This document shows, in pieces, positions 57,922-64,000 of a stretch of DNA of 64,000 nucleotides. The stretch is from positions 1,860,001-1,924,000 of the forward strand of contig NZ_CP113918.1 in the NCBI RefSeq assembly GCF_029395495.1, read 5' to 3'. A program made the position numbers and the translations under genes. The notes under the pieces were generated by a model, which saw only the letters and a program-made list of their open reading frames with translations, made no database searches and was not told the DNA's origin. Each line of letters begins with the position of its first letter. The stretch's first letter is position 1. Origin of the DNA: Bifidobacterium sp. ESL0769 (GTDB lineage Bacteria > Actinomycetota > Actinomycetes > Actinomycetales > Bifidobacteriaceae).

Positions 57922-58620
57922 CTACGAACATTCTACCGGACCTGCCCGAGCCATACGGGAGACCATGGGCGCGAACGGAACCGCAGTTTTCACGGCGACC
58001 TTGACGGTGACGTCCTCCTCATCCACCTTGCAGGCGACCAGCGCTGCTTTATTGAGCGTGGTGGCCAGCCTGGATTTGATGCATGGATCGAAATCACCGT
58101 CCCGCGCGGACTCCGCTCCTGCGATGGCAGCCTGGTCGGCGGCCGACCGTGCATCTGAGATACAGACCAGAAAATTGCCGCCGAGAGCAATCGCCGATAT
58201 CAGTATCGCCGCGACGGCAATGAGCATAACCCCGTTCATGGTTCCCGAACCCTCATCGTATGTACTGCCTTTCAGCAGCCGGTGACGCGCGATTACTGAA
58301 TCCTGTGTCGCAGCCGGCTTGTCGAATACGGACGAAGCGAAAAACCTCTTCACCCGATTCGACACAACCTGCCGGAAACACCGTGACATCAACCCGCCAC
58401 TACGTTTTCGGCAGGAATCTCGAAAACCGCCACGACAAGCATATCCCGATTCCTTTATAGCCATTGGACGATTTGCCCAACCAGGCATTGCCTCGCCAGA
58501 ATCGCTGCATTCCATACCCGCCTTGGTCTGGCGACGATTTGCCCAGCGCGGCCAGTCATCGCCAGAATCGTTGCATTCAGCGCTTTCCTTGGTCTTGCAG
58601 TTTTTCTTCCAACCGTTCAT
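57922..58620 (-). CDS. TadE/TadG-like pseudopilin-family protein
   Basis: 232 residues. A membrane segment (MNGVMLIAVAAIL, about residue 128) preceded by DEGSGT, then an ADQAAIAGAE helix, as in Rv3654c/TadE-like proteins. The start at 58620 is chosen because its ATG overlaps the stop of the upstream gene (ATGA) and AGGAG lies 8 bases before it. The N-terminal 80 residues are basic and Cys-rich, with no recognised domain. Last gene of the Tad locus here. Confidence 0.75.
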   Translation of the reverse strand: MNGWKKNCKTKESAECNDSGDDWPRWANRRQTKAGMECSDSGEAMPGWANRPMAIKESGYACRGGFRDSCRKRSGGLMSRCFRQVVSNRVKRFFASSVFDKPAATQDSVIARHRLLKGSTYDEGSGTMNGVMLIAVAAILISAIALGGNFLVCISDARSAADQAAIAGAESARDGDFDPCIKSRLATTLNKAALVACKVDEEDVTVKVAVKTAVPFAPMVSRMARAGPVECS

Positions 58621-59240
58621 TGGACGACTCCTGTCGCCTTGCCGACCACGGCCATGGGCAGCACGTGCAAGGGATCGGGCACCACGCGGCAACTGACCGT
58701 CACCTTGACCTGTTTGAAGCCACGGGATATGGAAACGTTGGCATCGCCGCCGGCAGCATCGTGCGCTGCCAGACGAGCTTCGGCGTCGCTGTTGGAGACC
58801 ACAGCCACACGGGCGGCGGCAGAGGCGGCATCCTGGCAGTTCATCTCCACCGTGACCGCCCGGGCCAGCATCATCAGCAGCACAGCCATCACCATCACCG
58901 CGGGAAGCACCACGGCGAATTCGGCAGTGACAGCCCCTTCGTCGCAGACTTTCCCTCGGCGAGCGCCGAACCGACAGAAGCTAGGATGCCGGTCACCGGC
59001 AACATGGCCACGAAACCGCTGACACAAGCTTCGTACCCAAGTAACCGGCGACCAGCTTGTACTGTCAGACACATTAACTGACGCGCCACTAAACATGCCG
59101 GACGGCGTATTGCTCGTCGTCACACTGGCCGGCGTACTACCCGAAATGCTGCCAGCCGCACTGGCCGCCGTCGAGATGAGACTTCCACCGCAACGGCGGT
59201 CAGCCGGCCCATGCGATTGCATCTTTTGAAGTGACATCAT
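58617..59240 (-). CDS. tadE: TadE-family protein
   Basis: 207 residues. EGAVTAEFAVVLPAVMVM is the classical TadE/pilin-like membrane segment, followed by a helix rich in Ala (CQDAASAAARVAV) and a C-terminal domain with two Cys-bearing strands. The start at 59240 has GGAGAGG 9 bases upstream; alternatives are 59249 and 59267. It is a minor pilin or assembly component of the Tad pilus. Confidence 0.8.
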   Translation of the reverse strand: MMSLQKMQSHGPADRRCGGSLISTAASAAGSISGSTPASVTTSNTPSGMFSGASVNVSDSTSWSPVTWVRSLCQRFRGHVAGDRHPSFCRFGARRGKVCDEGAVTAEFAVVLPAVMVMAVLLMMLARAVTVEMNCQDAASAAARVAVVSNSDAEARLAAHDAAGGDANVSISRGFKQVKVTVSCRVVPDPLHVLPMAVVGKATGVVQ

Positions 59241-59307
59241 GCACTGCATCCTCTCCGCAATCCACATCGTTCATTGCTCTCGTTTCCATAACGAGAAATA
59301 TGAAAAC

Positions 59308-59595
59308 TCAGACCACCTTGAGCGCCTTTTTGACCAAGTCCATCAGTAATGTCTTTACGGCACCGGATTTGAGCAGGGCAACCAACACCGCTGCAAATCC
59401 TGTGGCGGCGACCAAAACCACCGAATATTCCGCCGTCGCCGCGCCTTCATCAGGTTCGAGCATCCCGGTACGCAGCCGAGCATCCATTAGGCACAGCTGG
59501 CCTTTGATCTGCCTTGAGCGCTCGGAGAGACGGGAGGCAAAACTCGTGACGACGCCGGTGCCGGACTGATCGATGGTCATCAATTCTTTACTCAT
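59308..59595 (-). CDS. Flp pilin-like / DUF4244 protein
   Basis: 95 residues; a hydrophilic N-terminal region, then DEGAATAEYSVVLVAATGFAAVL, the prepilin-type segment with the Glu five residues into the mature helix. It is the likely major pilin of the Tad pilus, cut by a prepilin peptidase not encoded in this window. Strong ribosome binding site (GGAGTAATC) upstream of the ATG. Confidence 0.8.
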   Translation of the reverse strand: MSKELMTIDQSGTGVVTSFASRLSERSRQIKGQLCLMDARLRTGMLEPDEGAATAEYSVVLVAATGFAAVLVALLKSGAVKTLLMDLVKKALKVV

Positions 59596-59891
59596 GATTA
59601 CTCCTTTGATTTCTATGAAATTTGGTACCGCAACCGTTGCGATTGCGATACCTTCAGTCTGACAGAAGTTCGTCGTTTACCGTGACGATTTCGGGCACTG
59701 TGGTCGGATGCTCGGGGTTATGCACATCCCGGGCGTGTCGCGGTTTTTGTCCACCAAAAATGTTGACAGAAATGTGGAATGTCGGAAAATTATCCACACC
59801 AAAAAACATACGAAAGTGAAATACGAAAAGCCATATGCGCAAAATTCCAGACCGCAACCCAAGCGCGTTGATACGTATATACGAAACAGGC

Positions 59892-60539
59892 TCAATGACC
59901 GATGAACGAACCTATGGCGGGAATGATACCGATGAGCATGAAAGAAGGCAGGAAGCAAAGGCCAGTAGGCAAAAGCAGCTTGACCGAAAGCCTCTGAGCG
60001 GATTGCTCGATTGAAGCACGGGCCCGGGCGTCCAGCTGTTCGACCGCGCTTTCCAATGGGCCGACGGGTGAAACGCCGCGAGTCCAAGTACTTTTCAAAG
60101 CGCCGTCGATAACGCTCAACGCATCGAGTGCAGCAGCGACGTCACCCGAAGGCGGATCATCGTCTTTGTCTTTAGGCTTTCGGACGTGCCTGCCCTTCGG
60201 CTCAGATTTCTGTCTACCCTGCTCCCCCGTATTCTGACAGGCCAGGGAAGCCGCAAACCACGCATCCTCCCAGCTGAATCCGAGCATCAACGAACGCGAA
60301 GCCCGGCAAAGCCCACCGCCTAGCGTTCCGCCCACAATCGAGCCGATGACCTCGAGCGCGTGCGGAATTGAGGAACCTTCGCGCATGGCCACCGCCATCA
60401 TCTCAAGAATGACCCCAAGCGACGGCTTAGCGGCAGAACCTCTGTCCAATGCACGCAGCTGCCCCGAAGACGCTTGCACGGGCGAGCGCCACAAAACCCA
60501 TGCAACAGCCACCAAACAGCCTGAAATAAGTGCATTCAT
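59892..60539 (-). CDS. tadC: TadC-like inner-membrane platform protein
   Basis: 215 residues from the ATG at 60539, chosen for AGAGG 8 bases upstream (60557 also possible). T2SSF-type domain with hydrophobic segments near the start, at about 55-80 and at the C-terminus (LLLPTGLCFLPSFMLIGIIP). Works with TadB in the pilus base. Confidence 0.8.
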   Translation of the reverse strand: MNALISGCLVAVAWVLWRSPVQASSGQLRALDRGSAAKPSLGVILEMMAVAMREGSSIPHALEVIGSIVGGTLGGGLCRASRSLMLGFSWEDAWFAASLACQNTGEQGRQKSEPKGRHVRKPKDKDDDPPSGDVAAALDALSVIDGALKSTWTRGVSPVGPLESAVEQLDARARASIEQSAQRLSVKLLLPTGLCFLPSFMLIGIIPAIGSFIGH

Positions 60540-60746
60540 TTTCATCACCTCTGCCATTGCAATACATTCAAACCGGATGTTCCATAGACACTTTCCATCA
60601 CGGTTTTACGCAGCGCCTCCCATTGCGATTTCACGAAGCATTCCCAATAACGGTTTTACGCGATATTCCTATGTCATTTCCCTGCACCTTCCTGCCGCAA
60701 TGCCGGTCCAAAACTTCCGATTGCCCAGAAAATACAGTCTCTTGGC

Positions 60747-61445
60747 TCAAGACTTCTTTTCGTCGCCGACTTTGTCTTCAACCGCCTCGACGCCGTCCAT
60801 CAGCGCCTTCATCCACATCATCCCCAATGCGTACGTGCCCACGCCCAGCAGCAAACAGACCCGACCAGCAGCGTTGCCGAAAAGGAAGGTCACGGGCGAA
60901 GCACCCATCAGCTGGGCCAAAACGAGCGTGGCCAACGGCAACAGGGAAAGAAGTTTCACAGTAGATTTCGGCACGGTGAAGGCGTTGTCTTTCAAGGTTT
61001 TCATCATGCGATTGCGCTTATAGGACGAAGCCACGGCATCCAGACAGTGCGAGGCCTCACAACCGAGATTTTTGCTCAACCTGCAGGCCAGATCCAGCTC
61101 AATCGCCGCTTGGTCGGCCTGCGCCGGCGTTTCCTTCGGGCTCAATTGCGCATGCATGATATCCTCCAATTCGGCAAGATCAGGCATGGTGGCAGTCTCA
61201 CACAGCGGTTCGCCCTGCGCCTGCTCGGTGAAGGCCTCTTCAAGCGAACCACCCGCTTTTACCGACGCCCGCAACGCATCGATACACGAAAGAATGCCCG
61301 ACTTATGCTTCGAACTCGCAGCGGAAACGGAAGCAGCAACGGCAGCCGAACCGAGCATTCCATGTTTATCGGTTTCGCTTGGCCAGGCGAAACAAAGTAC
61401 TGCGACCACCAGCAAAAGCCCGGCCATTAACGCATAGCAATCCAT
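60747..61445 (-). CDS. tadB: TadB-like inner-membrane platform protein
   Basis: 232 residues with two or three membrane segments (start; near 180-200; near the C-terminus). It lies 4 bp after the TadA gene; GGAGTGATTTC upstream supports the ATG at 61445 over the longer frame. Partner of TadC. Confidence 0.8.
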   Translation of the reverse strand: MDCYALMAGLLLVVAVLCFAWPSETDKHGMLGSAAVAASVSAASSKHKSGILSCIDALRASVKAGGSLEEAFTEQAQGEPLCETATMPDLAELEDIMHAQLSPKETPAQADQAAIELDLACRLSKNLGCEASHCLDAVASSYKRNRMMKTLKDNAFTVPKSTVKLLSLLPLATLVLAQLMGASPVTFLFGNAAGRVCLLLGVGTYALGMMWMKALMDGVEAVEDKVGDEKKS

Positions 61446-61449
61446 GAAA

Positions 61450-62439
61450 TCACTCCGACCAACGACTGACAAAACCGTCCCACCCTGGGCCCGGCACCGG
61501 CATTCCCGAGCCGCTCCAAGTCGCTATCGGCTCGCCGACGAAATGCTCGGTATCCTTGGAAAGCCGGCCAATCTGCGCGATTCGTCGCTTGCCATTGCTT
61601 CGCTCGATATGCAGGACTACGTCGAAAGCACCGGCAGCAAGCATCGTCAGAGCCGGTTGGTTGAGCCCGGCCAACAATCCCAACGATACCAAACGGGAGG
61701 GTACGCGGTCGACGCTGTCGGCGTGCAGGGTGACCATGCCGCCGTGATGCCCGGAGTTGAAGGCACGCAGCAGGTCGGCAATCTCCTCGCCGCGGCACTC
61801 CCCCAGAATGATACGGTCGGGGCGCATACGCAGCGTCGCTTTCACCAATTCCGGCAGCCCTATCGCGCCCGCACCCTCGACGTTGGCCTCACGGACGACC
61901 AGCGAAACGTGATTGCCACGGCCGAGCGTACCCAACTCCCGGACTTCCTCGACGCTGACGACGCGTTCGGAAGGGTCGGCTTGGGCAAGCAGCGCCTTCA
62001 ATAATGTGGTTTTGCCGGCCCCAGTGCCACCAGTGATGAGAATCGTCGCACGCTTGCTCACCAAACCGCAAAGTAAAGGGAACCAGGAGGGCGGAAACAT
62101 GCCTCCCGCGCCAAGCCCGCTCAGCCTTGGAACCGTACGGCTTGGGAAACGTATGGAGATGCTTGCACCGGTGGGAACAATCGGGGCGATGACCGCATGA
62201 ATGCGGATGCCTTCGACGCTTGAGGCGTCGGCAATCGGGCAGGCGTCGTCGAGTCGTTTGCCGAGCTGAGCACAGAGTTGGGTGGCGTATTCACGCACAA
62301 CCTGCGGCGAACGGAACGGCACCGAGGGGTGGTATTCGCGCATTCTGCCACCCCGATCGACCCATACCCGGCCCTCACAGGTCACAGCGATATCGGTCAA
62401 TGCCGGTTCATGTGCCAGTTCCTCAAGGGGGCCGAACAT
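61450..62439 (-). CDS. tadA: TadA/CpaF-like pilus secretion ATPase
   Basis: ATPase that drives pilus assembly. Walker A TGGTGAGKTTL (near residue 140), Walker B region RPDRIILGECRGEE and the His box HADSVDR are visible. 329 aa, shorter than typical CpaF, lacking much of the N-terminal region. The ATG overlaps the stop of the upstream gene; a TTG 3 bases upstream has better spacing to GGAGG and could be used instead. Confidence 0.88.
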   Translation of the reverse strand: MFGPLEELAHEPALTDIAVTCEGRVWVDRGGRMREYHPSVPFRSPQVVREYATQLCAQLGKRLDDACPIADASSVEGIRIHAVIAPIVPTGASISIRFPSRTVPRLSGLGAGGMFPPSWFPLLCGLVSKRATILITGGTGAGKTTLLKALLAQADPSERVVSVEEVRELGTLGRGNHVSLVVREANVEGAGAIGLPELVKATLRMRPDRIILGECRGEEIADLLRAFNSGHHGGMVTLHADSVDRVPSRLVSLGLLAGLNQPALTMLAAGAFDVVLHIERSNGKRRIAQIGRLSKDTEHFVGEPIATWSGSGMPVPGPGWDGFVSRWSE

Positions 62440-63923
62440 CAATGTCGTTCACCTCCTTCTACCGCGTCACTGATGGCATGGGCCAGCTCATCCATTACCG
62501 CTCGGTCGGCTTTCGCGAGCTTGAGCCCCAGGCCTTCCAACGCATCGCTGGCTCTCGCACTGTTGGGGCACATCGGCCCCAGAACACGGTGGCCCAGATA
62601 CTCGCTGGCCTCATTGACACTTACGACTCCGCGCCGCCGCGATGTTCCTCTCGGTTCGATGCCGACAATCGCCGCAAGTTGCGAGGTTTCATGATTTTCC
62701 GAATCAGAATATTCAGTCTCGCTGCCTTGTTCAAAACCATCGCTGCCGGATAGCGAGGACAGCTGGATCGACGATTCAGGGGAATCTCCGATATTGTGCG
62801 AAAGACCGGCGTTTCGCCGGCCCGCTGAGCCGATACGGCCTGACGCGAGAGCATTGAGCAGGGCTTTGGCGCGGGCCAGACCGAGCACCGAAAGCTCGGA
62901 GACGATGACGACCGGCGCTGCACGAAGATCGGGGACCATGTCGATGACCTGACCACGAGCGCCATCAACCAACACCATGTCCACACTCGCACTACGTTCC
63001 AAGGCCGCCATCACGGCCTTGACCTCCCACCATTCCGGGACTTCGCTGTTCCATGAGTCAAAGGCGAGGACGGGCATGCCTTCCCAATGCGGGAGCCGCT
63101 TGCACAAGACGTCACCGTCGATCTTGCCCAAGGGTGCGTTCAATGTGCCAAATCGCAGACCTTTATCGTTCTCGAGACCAAGCAGGATGTCAAGTCCACC
63201 GCCGCCGAAATCGGCATCCACCAATGCCGTTCGCCTACCTTGATCCGCGAACTGCAATGCGGTAAGTGAACAGAGCGCGCTCAGCCCCACTCCCCCGCTG
63301 GCCGAAAGGAAAATTGCCGTATGCTTGGCGAATGTTTGCGCGGTCATGCCCTTAATGCTTGGCGACTCCTCAAACTGCGCTAGACCGGTATTTCTCTTGT
63401 GTTTCTCCGAGATTTCGTAAGCCTCTCGCGCCACGTGCACTTGGGGCATCGGCGGATCGGTAAACATCAATGCGGCCATCGCGGTGGTCTGAGGTCGACG
63501 AACCATGAGTTCCTGCGTCATGGCAGGACGCGGCATCGGGGCGTTGAAAGCCGAAGGCGACATTGGGTCGTCCGACTGCATACTGTCGGAAGCCCGCAAC
63601 GAATCACGGCCTTGCAATTGCACCGCCGGCGCGTTCAGAGGCAGGTCAGGCGCATTTAAAGCTTGGGGCGAACGCGGCAATTCGAGGACAGGCGACGGGC
63701 TTGGCGGCCGGTGCGGCTGTGGTTTCACGCACGTCGGCAACCGCATCGGCAGCCTCGCCGGCGGCGGAATCGTAGAAACTACTGAAATTCCGGAAGGCGG
63801 CTTCTGCGACCGCGACTTCCTGATTGGCCTGCCTTTCGCCTCGGCAGGAAGCAGTATTCTTTTGTGTCTGGCGAACGAAGTATTCGCGTGGCCTGGTCTT
63901 GAAATCGTAAGCACATTTTCCAT
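62439..63923 (-). CDS. tadZ: TadZ/CpaE-like MinD-superfamily protein
   Basis: 494 residues. A Pro-rich N-terminal region of about 140 residues precedes a ParA/MinD-like ATPase fold: SASGGVGLS near residue 205 (the usual Lys of the P-loop is absent) and ALVDADFGGGGLD. Such atypical P-loops are normal in TadZ. It marks the cell pole site for the pilus. Start at 63923 is chosen over a TTG; the first gene of the Tad operon seen here. Confidence 0.82.
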   Translation of the reverse strand: MENVLTISRPGHANTSFARHKRILLPAEAKGRPIRKSRSQKPPSGISVVSTIPPPARLPMRLPTCVKPQPHRPPSPSPVLELPRSPQALNAPDLPLNAPAVQLQGRDSLRASDSMQSDDPMSPSAFNAPMPRPAMTQELMVRRPQTTAMAALMFTDPPMPQVHVAREAYEISEKHKRNTGLAQFEESPSIKGMTAQTFAKHTAIFLSASGGVGLSALCSLTALQFADQGRRTALVDADFGGGGLDILLGLENDKGLRFGTLNAPLGKIDGDVLCKRLPHWEGMPVLAFDSWNSEVPEWWEVKAVMAALERSASVDMVLVDGARGQVIDMVPDLRAAPVVIVSELSVLGLARAKALLNALASGRIGSAGRRNAGLSHNIGDSPESSIQLSSLSGSDGFEQGSETEYSDSENHETSQLAAIVGIEPRGTSRRRGVVSVNEASEYLGHRVLGPMCPNSARASDALEGLGLKLAKADRAVMDELAHAISDAVEGGERH

Positions 63924-64000
63924 ATACCCATTCAATCCACTTGTAGGGCAGGAACGCAAGCTGAAACGGGTACTGTGGTCGAATGATAGGGGTTATCCAC

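Overview
The window looks like a piece of a Bifidobacterium chromosome. GC content is moderately high and nearly all genes lie on the minus strand. The gene content fits a bifidobacterium: M1 aminopeptidase N, RNase J, an AdnAB-type helicase-nuclease pair, a split aspartokinase, a short Tad pilus locus with a DUF4244-type pilin, and a small SRP RNA of actinobacterial type. The genus call is inference from gene content and protein sequence; I could not run a search.

Layout: 1-2365 pepN (cut by the window edge). 2579-4831 is an accessory island. It has two copies of a roughly 560-bp block (small hydrophobic peptide gene plus a divergent, terminator-ended RNA element), a toxin-antitoxin-like bicistron between them, and a third copy of the RNA element alone. 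4898-9775 holds a PAP2 phosphatase, RNase J and dapB-dapA. 10053-17686 is a giant repetitive surface protein whose signal-peptide region contains a G10 tract that puts the start codon and the body in different frames. 18311-21334 holds two toxin-antitoxin modules (HipBA-like; HTH plus PIN). 21540-27933 holds two MFS transporters, a type-B carboxylesterase, a divergent MerR regulator with a MerR-type promoter, and a GNAT protein. 28158-37527 is the helicase-nuclease pair. 37658-41931 is a six-gene cassette: three paralogous membrane-anchored proteins, a protein with an N-terminal lipase domain and a helical tail, and two small helical proteins. 42303-42384 is the SRP RNA. The rest is housekeeping: glf, ino1, a class A PBP, leuA, a DUF5701-like gene, asd, split lysC, recR-dnaX. 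At 57922-63923 lies the Tad pilus locus.

How parts fit together: aspartokinase alpha and beta, asd, dapA and dapB feed lysine/diaminopimelate synthesis, and PBP1 uses the peptidoglycan precursors. The Tad locus and the giant protein are surface structures likely involved in host contact. The lipase cassette resembles type VII-secreted lipase toxins that have a reversed domain order, helical partner proteins and an outward-facing immunity protein; no secretion ATPase is in the window.

Most novel-looking items: (1) the three-copy RNA element with twin hydrophobic peptides at 2.6-4.8 kb; (2) the G-tract switch at 17620-17629; (3) the TslA-like lipase/immunity cassette at 37.6-42 kb.
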